A stretch of 64,000 nt of DNA. It comes from Oikopleura dioica (Eukaryota; Chordata; Appendicularia; Copelata; Oikopleuridae). This document shows, in pieces, positions 1 through 11,636 of this stretch. The position numbers and the translations under genes are program-made. Where the stretch lies: assembly GCA_907165135.1 (NCBI GenBank), contig OU015567.1:3477001-3541000 (forward strand), written 5' to 3'. The notes under the pieces are model-generated. The model ran no database searches, had not been told where the DNA came from, and worked only from the letters and a program-made list of their open reading frames with translations. The first letter of the stretch is position 1. Every line of letters starts with the position of its first letter.

Positions 1-220
1 CGCGACTTTTTCATTTCCCATTTTTTTCAAATCAATGGCAAACAAAAACGTCGGTCGACTTTTTGGCCAGTGGAAAGTATAAAAAAAGGGATCTGCTTGC
101 TTAAAATTCCTGCGTGGCTTTAGGTTGCTTTCTAAAGGAAGATCTAAGTACTAGAAACTTAGAGATATGCGTAAGGTGGAGAATATGATTATCATTGTAG
201 AGCAATTGTTGGATACATAC

Positions 221-2280
221 TTGTGGTTCCAAAGCCAGTTGCGATGCACATTTTCTGGCCATGTGCTTCTTCTTTCTCGAGCTGGGATGGGAGGCAAGCA
301 GGTTTAACAGGAGCCTGAATATTAAGGTCAAATAGATAAATATGAAATAGTAAGAAAAAACACCATAATTTCAAAAGAAAACGAAGTTTTTATACTTTCT
401 TAATTAAAATTTTGCGAGAAAGTAAAATTATGATGTTGATGATGTTGAAATGTTACAAGTTAGAAATAAATACCTTGTCATCATTGAAATCAATTGTATC
501 CCTCAGAGTGCAAAAAGCAATATCGTAGTACATAATCGGTCCATCAGACTTGAATCCGGGATGAATTCCACAGTTCTGGACTCGGATTCGCTGCGAAAAG
601 CTCGACATTCTGTCTACAGTGCCCAAAATAGCCATCGCGGTTACTTCCTGAGCATCGCCCTCTAGGAAGCTGTCTTCATTGCTAAAATCAAAAGTTAGAA
701 AAATCATAATGCCAACTCAGATTTATAGATCATGTTTAGTATTTGCCTTTATGAGCCAATTATTCACAAAAAATGACTGATTTTCTGGTTTGAAAGTAAT
801 TGCCTTTTTCGTTATTCAAAAAAGCGTACTAATCTACCATGTCCAGAAGATTAGAAAGACGTGGACTCAGCCACAAACATGCAACATGTGGTGAACACCC
901 TTAAACCCAGCCAACTCCGCAACGTCTTGAGCAAAATGAATACCCTCATTTCAAGTTGAAATATTCTCGCTGGAGTGAAAGAAAAGGGATCGAGTTCTAG
1001 AGCGAGTTTCAAGTGACGTACCCTGTTGAAGATGTCAGAACGCAATGAGCCGCTGTCAGAATAACTTGCTCGTCGATCACGACGCATCCACAGAATGAAC
1101 CACTTTTGGAGGGTTATTATTTTTATTTTCAACCAAAGAATTAATAGGAATTTTATAATAAGGGAATGAAATTTAACCACTTTCCTATGAGTAATAAGGA
1201 GACACTGCCAAGGGAACTCTCCAGTCGACGCAACCTTCGTTCCTCCCAAAATTCTCGCTGTCGAAGGATCAAAGCCAGCAGTATGATCTGATCCATTTTC
1301 AGAATCATTCGATGGTGTTTCAGCATCATTACTAGGCGCGTCTTCTAGTGGCGTGTCTAGAACACAAGAAGGAAGTTGTCTCCATTCAGGTTCGCTGGCT
1401 TCTCGTCGCTTTCGGAATTCTTCTTCTTCCTCTTCTTCTTCGATGTCGTCTTTGTCGAATCTTCCCTTGGCGATTTTGCAGTCAAAATCGAGCTCGGTTC
1501 CAAAATCAGCTGTGTACTCATCTCCATACGGAGTTCCTACTTTCTCCCCATTCAGATAGAACGTGCCATTGTGGCATTTCATCTTCATGAAACTGAACAA
1601 AGTCATGTCGTTGACTTTGTATCCCTCAAGACCAGAAATCGGCTGGACAGAGATCAATCCTTCCGTCTTCAAATCTCGCTTGATCAATCCCTTCTGAATC
1701 TTCTTTATGTACCAGTTTGTCCTCAAACTGCATTTTTCTCTTCTCTTCAGGAGCTCCTCGAAATCGCTGTCTTCACAGACTGTTTTTCCATCTGAGCAGC
1801 CGCATACCATTCGGTATTTGTCGAACGAAGTTTCAATTAGACTTTCCCAGACATCGCCGGATTGATGAAGTTTTCCCTCGTGGCAGCATTGGCCAGACTT
1901 TTTATATTGCTATTTTAGCTCAAGAATTATCCCTAGAAGATCCCGGACCCGTCGGTACCCAAAGTCCCTATACTTTCTAGAGCCATTCCTTTGAATTCTC
2001 TGCATCACATTCAGGCGCAAGCCCAATATCCCCCAACATTTCAGTCTGCTCCGTCTCGAACTTCTGCACAGAATCTTTAATTTCCAACTGAATGTGTTCC
2101 TTCAGCAAGTCTTTTTGATATTTCCGGCATCTTTTTCTCTTGATCGGGTCTGATTGCGCGCTCTTGCCGCAGACGTCCTCGAGCTCGTCAAAGTTGAATC
2201 CAGCGCTAGTAGCAGCCATTTCTTCCTCGAGCTCGGCCTCTTCTGCTTCATATTCGAAGTAGGCGGCGAAAGAGTCAACC
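221..2280 (-). CDS. Trypsin-family (S1) serine protease with N-terminal extension, partial
   Basis: A secreted-type serine protease read in pieces on the minus strand. The exon at 2280-~1985 encodes an acidic then basic N-terminal segment. The exon 1897-1178 has a Cys-rich module (Cys-Cys...Cys-Gly-Cys...Cys, resembling a fibronectin type I finger; inference), a Glu run, and the activation site RILGG followed by EFPWQC. The exon 1102-1022 carries the catalytic-His motif LTAAHC, and 680-474 carries the catalytic-Asp region YDIAFCTLRD. The exon 314-221 has CLPSQ and CIATGFG, as upstream of the Ser motif in trypsins. The Ser-containing exon is not seen and should lie beyond position 1. The junctions at 1990/1897 and 1178/1102 do not fit simple GT-AG in phase, and the first exon with a signal peptide was not identified. 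Family call firm; exact model uncertain. Confidence 0.75.
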
Positions 2281-2861
2281 TGAAATAGAAAATCGTTCTA
2301 CGACGATGAAACTGATGATGATTGTTAGAGCTATTTTTGGATGAGATGGATGAATATGGGTTAGTATGTAATGGAAAATAACATGTTTTAGATAAATTGG
2401 CTTCGTTTTGGACCAAAATTTGGGTCTGAAGATAGCCCTCTGATTATTAGTCCCGAAATTTTGAGTCAAAATCGGCGAAAACGTGAGGGGCACTTTTCCA
2501 ACTTGGACTTGATTCGAGAGATCTTCAAAAATCCCGCCGCGGAATGAAGATAAATCTTCAAGTACGAACTTGAAAGCAAATCTTTTTATGAGTGCCCTCG
2601 AGAGTTCTGAAGAGCATTTTGGGATTTGACTACAAGATTAACTACTTTATTTACGATTTTGTGGGATGAACTGTGCGTTTTGGCCATGAAACTAGAAACT
2701 AGCACCGCAAGATGAAAGATGAAACCATAGATTTATAGCTAACTAGCTGACTGTTACAGTAGCTGCGCGATAGTGAGCACTAGTGGGCGCTCCGAGCGAA
2801 TAAGTGTGAATTCACGAGAAAGTGGCTTTTTATCGCATTGAAATTTCATGCTTTAAAATTT

Positions 2862-2930
2862 GTCGATCGAGAAATCTGATTGGTCGAAGAGAAAAATTTC
2901 TGATCGACCAATCAGATTGTCGATTTTTCG
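2862..2930. repeat. Inverted CTGATTGGTCGA repeat
   Basis: CTGATTGGTCGA is followed about 20 nt later by its near complement TCGACCAATCAG. The same CCAAT-containing words recur at 4188-4235, 5059-5105 and 15745-15785. Confidence 0.6.
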
Positions 2931-3428
2931 CAATAAAAAGCCACGCAACTCAAAAAGCTGAAAGTCACTTGATTTTTGCTTATTCGGAGTTAATCTTTTC
3001 GAATTACTGAAATGACACCACAATAAGTGAGCAATGCCGCGTTGCTGACCTTGGCTGCGCGGCCAAACTGCGGCCACTGGTAGGTTCTTTCTAGGCCATT
3101 CTCTCTTTTTGGCGCAGATTCTCGCTCATTTTTTTCGTGCAAAAACTCGTTGTGCACGGCGTGCGCGCCGAAGCCCGGGCGAATTATGGGCGCACGGCGA
3201 CGCTTTTGCATTTTTCGCCAGAGTCTCTCCGAGTTGGAGATCGACCGTAATGGACGACGAGGAGGTGGGGAGGAGAAGGAGTTTTTCGTTACCTCGCGAG
3301 CTGCTCGACCGGACTGTGAACTGAAAACAACGGTTAGGGTGGAAGATAGGGTTGAGGAAAATAAGGGTGTCACTCCTTTAAAATAGGAGGTCCCTGATTT
3401 TTCAAGCTAAATCTTGAGGAAAACCACA

Positions 3429-3501
3429 ATTTAAGGGCACCCCCGTCAACAATTTTGTAAAAATCGAATATCAAAATTATTGACGGGGGGGATCCTTAAA
3501 T
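3429..3501. repeat. Miniature foldback repeat
   Basis: A 73-bp palindrome. The left arm is ATTTAAGGGCACCCCCGTCA plus AACAATTTTG-like bases, and the right arm is its near complement ending CCTTAAAT, with a loop of about 14 nt. The termini share TTAAGG with other repeats in the window. It could be a tiny MITE or a hairpin RNA source; only the symmetry is seen. Confidence 0.65.
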
Positions 3502-4187
3502 CGGCGAGACAGTGAGTAATTCAACGGTTAGAAAGCTTGTCCGTTTTTGGGTAGCCTATCGGTTGGGTAAACAAGGATGTGGTGGACCGGATCTGCACTA
3601 TCCGGCGCATGAATATGCATCATTCTTCGGAAAAACTGCTGATCTGTCAAAAATATTTCAAATTTTTCAAAGTACACTTGACAGCCTCTTTTTTAATTTT
3701 CATAAGTTAGAATGATACTTTCAATTTATACTTTCAAAAAGGGTTTTATAATTATGATAAGGAAAAGTCAAATTTTTAAAAAAGAGGATTTGTTTTGTTA
3801 AAGGTGGCTAGGAGAGCCCGTTGTTTGTTCCAAACAAGCGATGCGGTTCTCAGCTAAAAACAAAAACGCCAAACAATGATTTCTGCTTGATTTTCAGGGA
3901 ATCCTGGAAATTTCTTACCTTTGCTCATCTTGAAGCTTCGTATCTGTCTTTTGAGCCCAGCTCGTGGAACTAGCTATCAGTGAAAACAGCAACTTCATTT
4001 TGCTTTTTCACGACTCTTTTTCACGAACTAAAAGAGAAATTTAGACCTTCAAATTTTCAAGTTTAAAAATAAAAAATAAATTTTTTTTTTTGGAAATTTC
4101 TCAAAAAGAAAAATAAACGCAAAAATGAATTTTTTCGTCGTCTGAATTTTTTGAGCTTTTTTTGTTAAAAATTGAAGAAAAAAATTT

Positions 4188-4235
4188 CGACCAATCAGAC
4201 TTCCTCATTCGGTCGGCGAGCCAATCAGATTTCGG
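4188..4235. repeat. CCAAT-word repeat copy
   Basis: CGACCAATCAGACTTCC and AGCCAATCAGATTTCGG lie 20 nt apart in direct orientation. The words match the copies at 2862, 5056 and 15741. Confidence 0.5.
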
Positions 4236-4715
4236 AAAAGACGTCTGAAAAAACGGTCTTTCTTATTATCAAATGCTGGATTTTTTAAAAGAAAAATTCT
4301 TGTTAAACAAGTCCATTAAGCCCCCAGTTGCTTTAATAATATGAAAGCGCTTATCTGAAAATCCGCCCAAAAATTGGCTCCTACGCCAAAAGCGGGGCCA
4401 TTTGTTAGAACGCATGCATGTCTGGCGGCATAAAATCGATTTTCTCAAAATTCGAATCGAATTTGAATTTCAACCACCGCTCATGTGACAGTTCCTTTGA
4501 CAAGGGAAATCTCATTTTCACCAAGATCAGAATGAAGAAACTCAGAATTAGACAAATAACGGAGGTTTAAAATAATGTTTTTTCGTTAACGAGATTTTTT
4601 ATTATTAACGAAAATTAATAATAAAATTAAATTTAAAAAATCAAAATACATCGCCTTATTTGTTTATTTTAATGTCCGAAATTATATTAAAAAATACTCA
4701 TTTCAGCATAAAAAT

Positions 4716-4893
4716 CTAGTCCGTCCTCTTGATCACCCGCTGTGACGCGCTCTTATCGCTCGGAAAAAAGCTTCGATAACAAAGCTGCAGGGTAGCGATA
4801 TAAGCCACATGATCAGTTCCATCATGAAAAAGGTTGAAGCAATCCACTGGCGGGCGGTTTAGACCCGCGCATTTATGCTGCTGAATTTTAAGA
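4716..4893 (-). CDS. Possible terminal exon, unknown gene
   Basis: On the minus strand an AATTCAG acceptor precedes an open exon ending in TAG, with an AATAAA signal about 50 nt further on (near 4665). The peptide has a His/Cys start, an NLFHDGTDH segment and a basic end (VIKRTD). I recognise no family and could not link it to an upstream exon with confidence. Confidence 0.25.
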
Positions 4894-5055
4894 AAAACCG
4901 AAGCAGAAGCTGATAAGACTATCTTCAAATATGCGAGGCGAATAATAAGAACGATAAATAAACGTGAGATGATTTGGGTCAATATCAACGTGATAAAAAG
5001 CCGTAAAATTCGCCCGAAATTTGGATCAAAAATTTGATTTCTTTCGAGAAAATTT

Positions 5056-5105
5056 TTCTGAACTTTGATTGGCCGACCAGTTGAAGGCGAAAATCTGATT
5101 TGTCA
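5056..5105. repeat. GATTGGCC...ATCTGATTTGTCA repeat copy
   Basis: Contains TTGATTGGCCGACC and, after about 20 nt, ATCTGATTTGTCA. The same two words in the same order and spacing occur at 15741-15785, so the two are dispersed copies of one element. Confidence 0.55.
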
Positions 5106-7543
5106 TAAAACGTTGCCCGAATTCGGGTCATTATTCTTGCCATTTTCGATCTTTTTTATCATGCATTTTCTAGAGAATTTTCTTAAAAATTTCTGAATCG
5201 CGAACGCGCTTGACATTGAGTCTGACATTCCAAGTCTTTGACATTTGACATGAGAAATATTCGATGTCATCATTCGTCTTGGCTTTAAAAAGTTCGCCAT
5301 CGTGGCGAATCAGTGTTGCCGCGTAAGCCTACTTCCGGCGGCCTTTTTCATCGAGTCTGCTCAACTAATGAGCCCTTATTAGAAATTTAGAGAAATGCCC
5401 TTGTTAGAAAGAATCTTTCCTTCGGCCATTGACATAACGGACTCAGAGACTGCAAAAAACGGAGTAAATCGACGCTCGACGATGATAAGGATGAGAAGAG
5501 CTTACTCGCCCTCGTTGTAAAGCTCCTCCGATCAAGTGTTCAGGGAATTATTAGATAACCTCTAACCAGTGATAAGCTAATTTCGTTTTTTCGACTTATT
5601 TTTCGAACCTGTACGAAGATAGAAAAAAAACAATTTTTCTTCAAAAAAAAAGAAAAGATTTTTTTCGATTCTCAAAAAAAATTTTTTGAAATCTTTTTTA
5701 TCAATTCTTGCGCAAAAGACCCTGATAACCCTTTGAGCAGAAACGAAAAAAACAAAGCCAGAAACATTTGATGTTATGCATTTGGCCGTGTTTTGAAAAA
5801 ACAGCACAACGCAGCGCATTGACACGCAAAACATGTTCACTAAGCGGATTAGAACGTCTCGCTCAATAGTTCACGTGATCGATGTTAAAAATCGTGTTAA
5901 AAGGATTTTCTTGTGTTCCCACAAAAAAAAATGATTATAACATTCAATTACGTAACACGCAAAACAGCTGACTTTTTAAACATTTGAAAATTTCTGAAAT
6001 TTGAATCTCAAGCGGTAAGAATCCACGGTTTTGCAGACGTATACCCTTAATATTCGACGATATCTAAATTTAAAGTACTATTTTTTATCATTCTCTGCTT
6101 CAAGAAAATTCTAGTGGGTGACTGTTGAAGAACCTGATGATGAAGATGAATTTTTACAAAAATAACAAAGTGATACCCTTAATTTTATAAAAATTATGAT
6201 TATTAAGCATATATCATCTTTCTTCATCATTTCCATAGGAAAAATATAGGGCATTATATATTAATTAATAAATTATTAATTATTTTGAACCGAAATAAAA
6301 GCCAATTATCTTCTCCAGAAATCCATTACTCTCTTTATTCTTTCTTTTTGAATTTTTCTTTGCGTTCTTTTTTCTTCAAGAAAAAATCTTCCACAAATCT
6401 CTTGCCTCCAATTAAAAAATTACCTCAATAAATAAAAATGGGCTTCGCTTTCTTTTGCTTCCTTCAAATTCTCTAGTTGATTTTCGATTCGAGCAATTTC
6501 CGATGTCGAAAAGAAAAGGGATGAAAGAGCCGCGTTGATCGCGCCACGCCGTGGGGAGCGAGCGTTTCTTTTTTTCGTGAAAGCTCGCGCCGCACGATGG
6601 CGGCAGAACTCCACCGCCACTGACACTAACTTGGCCGGACGGGCTTATACATCAAACAACGGCCAAGGTCACGAGCGGGACTCGTAGTTTTGGAGATTTG
6701 AAATATTTCAAGGAGATAAATAAGTGCGTTTTTTTTTTATTTTTTTTTCGTCTATAATAGATCGAATTTCTATTTTTGAACATCTGAAGGGTGAAGAAGT
6801 TCATTTTGCAGATGAAATTTTTTTTTTAATTTTGGAAATTTTTTTCTATATTTTTGTCTCTTCAAAAATCGGTTCTTTACAGCCAAGTAATAAAAATGAA
6901 GTCATTTTATCATTTCTTAGGAAAAAGCACGAAAAATGAACCCTTATATGCCCTTTGGCCAGCTGTTGGACAGATGGTTGCTTACCCCAGGTTTTTGAGG
7001 ACAGCTGTGATGAATTAAACTTGAATCTTTCGGAGAGTTTTATGCATAGATTGAACCATTTTTCGTCTAGTTATATTTTCAAAGTTTGAATTAATCTATT
7101 TTTAAAAGAAATTCCTTTCACCGATAAAAGTCCGAGACAAGGTCGGTAAGCAAACAAAAACAGCAGGTTCAAAAGCAAGTTGCTTTAAGCAACAGTATCT
7201 TCCTTGAAGAAAGCGAGATGATCCGAGCGCGGAGAGAAACGTGAGCGTGTTTTCTTAAAAGAAGGATTAAAAACATGCGTAAGAGTTTATTTGCCGCAAG
7301 TTGTGGAGAGCTCAAGCTCACAAAAATGGACGATGATTATATATTAGTTTTGGAACTTTTTCGAAAGAATTATGACTCAAGCAGTTTTTTGGAACCTGGC
7401 TCTAGAATTACAAATAGCAAACAAACATAGAAAGTAAATCTTTTTTCCGAAATAAAAGACGAGCTTGATACCTCTCCTTAATTAATTTCATCGCTGATAT
7501 AAGTCGTTCATTTCATATATTGCGGTTAAGGGTGTCACTTCAA

Positions 7544-7616
7544 GTTTCCGTAGTGTAGTGGTTATCACGTTCGCCTAACACGCGAAAGGTCCCCGGTTCG
7601 AGCCCGGGCGGAAACA
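7544..7616 (+). tRNA. tRNA-Val (AAC)
   Basis: A full cloverleaf: acceptor GTTTCCG pairs with CGGAAAC, the anticodon stem TTCGC/GCGAA has loop CTAACAC giving anticodon AAC, the T arm is CCCGG-TTCGAGC-CCGGG, and the discriminator base is A. TTTT follows at 7619 as a Pol III terminator. There is no intron and no encoded CCA. Three further copies, identical over the cloverleaf, lie within 3 kb. Confidence 0.95.
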
Positions 7617-7910
7617 ATCTTTTGGTACTTTTTATTGTTCACAATACCAGGTAAGCAGTTAGTCCCAAAATACAAGGTCATTTTCCGATTGACGAATGAT
7701 GTCCGGAGCTGAGGAAAAGCCCTTCCGCTCTTGGCAAATTGGACTTCAACGTGCATTTTCTGAATTTATCCAGTTTTTACAAGGCTACTCATCAGCTTGA
7801 TATCTGTATTTGGCTTTCAGAAGTATTTGCAAATTTACAAGTCTGCAAATTTGCATTTCTTGAATTTCCTGCAGAGATTCACAGATTGTCTTTTAAAAGA
7901 GATCTCAAAG

Positions 7911-8711
7911 ATGGCACTCGCTGCTGCAGGAACTGCAGGGCTTCTTGTTCTTGAAGCATTGCCGGAATTGATTTTATGTAAGAAATCATATATCATTAAC
8001 TTTGAATAATAATTATTTCAGGCAAAGCGATCGGAACAACTGTTGCGGGGCTATCCGATTTAGCTCAAAAACAGAATGATTTTAAAAGAGAAGAACTAGA
8101 AACTCAAAGAGTCCTGGCAGAGAACGAAAGGGTGATTTCCGAGAATGAAAGAATCAAAGCTGAACAATACGCGAAAGCAATGTCAGACCGAGACCAAGAA
8201 AAGTATCGCAAAAGGTTCTTTCAATGTCTCTCTTATAAATTCTTATAAAAGTCATGAAGGCCGAAGAAAATGAAAGATTGAAGAGAGAGCTTGATGAGAA
8301 GAACCGAAAGCTTGATGAAAAGATTGAGGCTGACAGGCAAACAATGCAAGATCTTCAGAGTACTGTGAAGGACTATCAAGCAAAGAAGAATGCTTCAAAT
8401 TTTCATTTAGGTTTTTGCCGAAAGGAATCAGTGTTCTTCAATAAAACTAACATAATTTTTAGTTCGACAAAAACAATGCGCAACTCATGAATAGGGACCG
8501 GCTCTTTGAAAAGATGCTGCGAAAAATGCAGTCAAAAGTGACCCGATTTAGCGTTGCTAATAATGGAAACGAAGCAGTGCAAAGATTCTGTCTCGAATTC
8601 ACTGACATCATCGACTCATACGAAGATTTTGATGACATTCCACGACTTGAAGAGAGCCTTTGCCAGTTACGACTGAACACGATTCAGCCAATTCGTTTGA
8701 TTGAGGAATGA
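7911..8711 (+). CDS. Coiled-coil protein of unknown function
   Basis: Exon 1 (7911-7977) encodes a hydrophobic, Ala/Leu-rich N-terminus. A 44-nt GT-AG intron follows. Exon 2 from 8022 continues with a Gly/Ala segment, then a long Glu/Lys/Arg-rich coiled coil. Exon 3 from about 8252 continues the coil to 8379, and the last exon 8463-8711 has a soluble helical C-terminus ending IRLIEE. The 8380-8462 intron works in frame only with a GC donor (CAA|GCAAAG...TTTTAG). The junction near 8214/8252 cannot be closed with a GT donor in frame, so it is left open. I recognise no family. The form suggests a membrane-associated helix followed by a coil. Confidence 0.7.
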
Positions 8712-9342
8712 TTTCTTCACTATTTTACTTGTTGGAAAAATTTTCTCTTTTCGGAAAGAAAACTCGTTCCGCAACAATAAAAACTTCAAAATCCGGCAAA
8801 TGAACTTCTCTCTATCCCTTTTTAATTCCTCGTTTGGCTCCACCCATAAGAGCATTTCCGCCTCGCCATGTAATTTTCAAAGCTCTCGAAAAAGACCCTC
8901 TCGAAGAAAGCGACAAAAATCATTTTCCTTGTGGCTTGAATTTTAAGCAAGTGCACGCACTTGTGCCGGAATAGACGTGTCTTTTAAAACGAAAATTAAA
9001 ATTCATTTTTCGAGTTTTCTGACCGCGGCTCAGGTTCTCTTGATTTTTTGACTCACTATCCTGAGGATCAGCTGGGCTCTTGGCTTCACTGTTGCTGGCT
9101 TTGATTTTACTCATTGTGCAATAGTTTGGCTGATTGTCGCACGATGCCTGAGAAATGTGTCTTTTGGAAGTGTCCTTCAGCACTCGTTGTTGGAATTCAT
9201 GTCAGCCTCATTACAAATGCTCAGCGGCTTTCTGGCATCATCACATTCTCTCCTATTCGACCATGGGAGCTCACATTGGACTGCTCAGCACTTTTTGGCA
9301 AACATGATAAAAAGGGGTCCAAAATGAGGTTTCACGAAAAAT

Positions 9343-9415
9343 TGTTTCCGCCCGGGCTCGAACCGGGGACCTTTCGCGTGTTAGGCGAACGTGATAACCA
9401 CTACACTACGGAAAC
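9343..9415 (-). tRNA. tRNA-Val (AAC), copy 2
   Basis: Identical cloverleaf to the copy at 7544, on the minus strand, forming the left arm of the palindrome. Confidence 0.95.
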
Positions 9416-9636
9416 TTGAAGAGACCCTTCAATCAGACCATCCTACGTGGCAATTTCGGCTTGGAAACCTGTGTTGAAAACCTGAGTCAGGGTCCTAAGG
9501 GAGCTTTTACCAGTATTGATTAAAAGGATTGAAATTATAGCTGTGGCGAAGCTTTAGGACCCTGACTCAGGTTTTCCATACAGGTTTCCAAGCCGAAATT
9601 GCCAGGGAGGATGGTCTGATTGAAGGGTCCCTTCAA

Positions 9637-9709
9637 GTTTCCGTAGTGTAGTGGTTATCACGTTCGCCTAACACGCGAAAGGTCCCCGGTTCGAGCCCGG
9701 GCGGAAACA
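9637..9709 (+). tRNA. tRNA-Val (AAC), copy 3
   Basis: Identical cloverleaf on the plus strand in the right palindrome arm. A TTTTT run follows immediately. Confidence 0.95.
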
Positions 9710-10456
9710 ATTTTTCAACTTTTCCGAAAAATTGCACAAAAACCAAACCCTCCAAATCAAAAAGAGCATCAGTGATTTTTTCTTTTCAATAGCTTCGATT
9801 CCAGTCTTGCTGATGTAATTTGTAGATTTGAAGTCGTCCTGAACAAGATAGCGGAATGTTTCTTCCCTGGACATATGACGAGATAACCAACATTTAGAGA
9901 TTGTTAAAAATATTTTCGAAGAAGTCATGTGCTATGTTTTAACATTGCGGTTCCAGCGATTCAGAAGATTGCGTCAGATCGAATGTTCCATCTGCGCGTT
10001 TATTATTACGCGACAGATTCTAGAGTGGTCAATCCTTGTTCCCCCTCGCCAAACCTACCAAAGGTACAGTAATTCTTTGAACAATTTTTCAAATTGTTTC
10101 AAAATTTCAAATTTCTTCCTCCCGTTTAGCACTTTGAACGTGCGCTTATCCTTGAAAAGCGATTGACAAGCGGCGAGATCCGCTGCCCCCGCTATCCGCC
10201 TGTATCTCCAATTCAAGCAAAATATTAACCCGTACTAAACCAGTACAAATATTATGAGTGATAATGTCGGCAGTTCTTCGGACCGTCTTTTGCCGAAAAA
10301 AGGGACTCTTTTTGGCGCTTTTCGTCCTCTAGAATTTGATGATCCTGGCATTCTATTTTTGTGGTGTGATCCGGAGAAAACCGGACATTTAAAGAAAATG
10401 GACATTTGATGAAGCCATTGAAATATCCGTTTTCCATGAAATGTCCGCTTTCTTGA

Positions 10457-10637
10457 AATGACCGTTTTTCAAAATTTTCGTTTTTCAAAATGTCCGTTTT
10501 TCAAATGTCCGTTTTTCAAAATGTCCGTTTCTCAAAATATCCGTTTTTCAAAATTTCCGTTTTTAAAATGTCCGCTTTTTCAAAATATCCGTTTTTCAAA
10601 TGTCCGATTATTCAAAATGTCCGAAAATTTCAAAATT
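10457..10637. repeat. Short tandem repeat, unit near TGTCCGTTTTTCAAAA
   Basis: About ten imperfect units of 14-17 nt (TGTCCGTTTTTCAAAA, with ATATCCG, TTTCCG and TGTCCGC variants) run up to the fourth tRNA. Isolated TGTCCG words continue upstream to 10390. It is open in two frames, but this follows from the period, not coding. Confidence 0.85.
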
Positions 10638-10710
10638 TGTTTCCGCCCGGGCTCGAACCGGGGACCTTTCGCGTGTTAGGCGAACGTGATAACCACTACA
10701 CTACGGAAAC
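10638..10710 (-). tRNA. tRNA-Val (AAC), copy 4
   Basis: Identical cloverleaf on the minus strand, directly after the tandem repeat. Confidence 0.95.
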
Positions 10711-10989
10711 TTGAGGTCAGTTGCCACTTTGGCAAACCGAACAGAGCCAAATGTAAAATGTAAAAAAGAAATTTGATTGAAGAGTGATTTGGTTTCTTCG
10801 GGAGAACGTATAACTCCTTCGGCGCATGTAAATCGGTTGAAGTTTGGTGCGCACTTTACTTGAGCTTGATCGGGCGGGTAGCAAAACATAACGTTTTCGG
10901 GTTCCCGGGCTCCGACTTCAAACGGGGCGATGCGGCGGCGGTGAAATAACGTCCCCGCGGTTTCCCCAGGATCCTCCAAAGATCCATCC

Positions 10990-11220
10990 AGGAGACAGTT
11001 TCTTGTCTTTAGAAACATGATTACTCAGAAACTCCAAAATAGAAGCTGATTTATCAGTTTTCCCCATCTCTTTGACGAACCTAGTTTCAACTTCGAATTC
11101 CAGGACGCACCGCGAATGAATATTTTCTGGGCGGTTAATTCTTCGTACCAACTCTTTGCTCTGCGTGGGACCAAGATTTTGAACAGGCGAGATTTTGACT
11201 CGCCGCGAAATTAAAACCAA
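10990..11220 (-). CDS. Possible mitochondrial ribosomal protein L53-like exon
   Basis: An open frame with protein-like composition: RRVKISPVQN, then RCVLEFEVETRF, then ILEFLSNHV. The order (basic beta strand with a P-x-x-x-N turn, acidic strand, C-terminal helix ending SNHV) resembles mL53, but this is from memory of the family and no ATG is present, so a short first exon would be needed upstream. A second open frame (11018-10701) overlaps and continues through GC-rich sequence; which of the two is real beyond 10990 is unclear. Confidence 0.25.
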
Positions 11221-11287
11221 GTGTGCTACGATTACTCCTGACGTGCAAGAAGCGACTTTACTGCTGACTTCACGTTTTTTATTTTCT

Positions 11288-11577
11288 TTTTTTGGGGGTA
11301 AATTTATTCGACTAGTTTCGGTGGGTCAGCACCATCATCAGGAATCTATAGAAAAATGAACGAAAAGAAGAAAAACACCGAACTTACTTGACAGGGACAA
11401 GTCAAAGTAACGAAATGCAAAAGAATTTAGCAGAGGTATAGCGAAAATCTTTCGTTACTTGGACTTGTCCCTGTCAAGTAAGTTCGGTGTTTTTCTTCTT
11501 TTCGTTCACTTTTCTATAGATTCCTGATGATGGTGCTGACACACCGAAACTAGTCGAATAAATTTACCCCCAAAAAA
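11288..11577. repeat. 290-bp foldback repeat
   Basis: Arms 11288-11415 and 11450-11577 are about 95% complementary, with a 34-nt loop. Termini are TTTTTTGGGGGTAAATTT and its complement. I see no clear target duplication. It lies between genes, so no function is implied. Confidence 0.9.
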
Positions 11578-11636
11578 CTCATTCAACAACGTCAAATTTT
11601 GAACAATTTTATATTTTCAATGAAGAATTCTAACAG

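Larger units (their letters stand above)
2291..7540. other. Gene-poor stretch with scattered short repeats
   Basis: No multi-exon gene could be assembled here. It contains AT-rich sequence, short foldback repeats (listed separately), several copies of ACCCTTAA-type motifs, and two exon-like pieces on the minus strand: 4893-4716 (listed) and 6626-6420, which ends at a GTAATT donor and encodes a Glu/Lys-rich helix. The open frames at 3109-3386, 5103-5300 and 5577-5840 look like chance. Confidence 0.5.
9336..9716. repeat. Long palindrome with a tRNA-Val in each arm
   Basis: The arms 9336-9499 and 9554-9716 are near-perfect reverse complements with a 54-nt spacer. Each arm carries an entire tRNA-Val gene plus about 85 nt of flank, including CCTGAGTCAGGGTCCT. 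The transcript or DNA strand could form a hairpin of about 160 bp. Mismatches are few and lie outside the tRNAs, which implies recent inverted duplication or arm conversion. Confidence 0.9.

Noticed and set aside
3109-3386. Overlapping open frames in GC-rich sequence
   Set aside because: Both frames are Arg-rich translations of GC-rich DNA with no splice context, domain or conserved motif.
5577-5840. 87-codon frame, minus strand
   Set aside because: Phe/Lys runs come from A/T tracts; no domain or start context.
10252-10714. Frames of 73-78 codons across the tandem repeat and tRNA
   Set aside because: They are open because of the repeat period and run through a tRNA gene; not coding.
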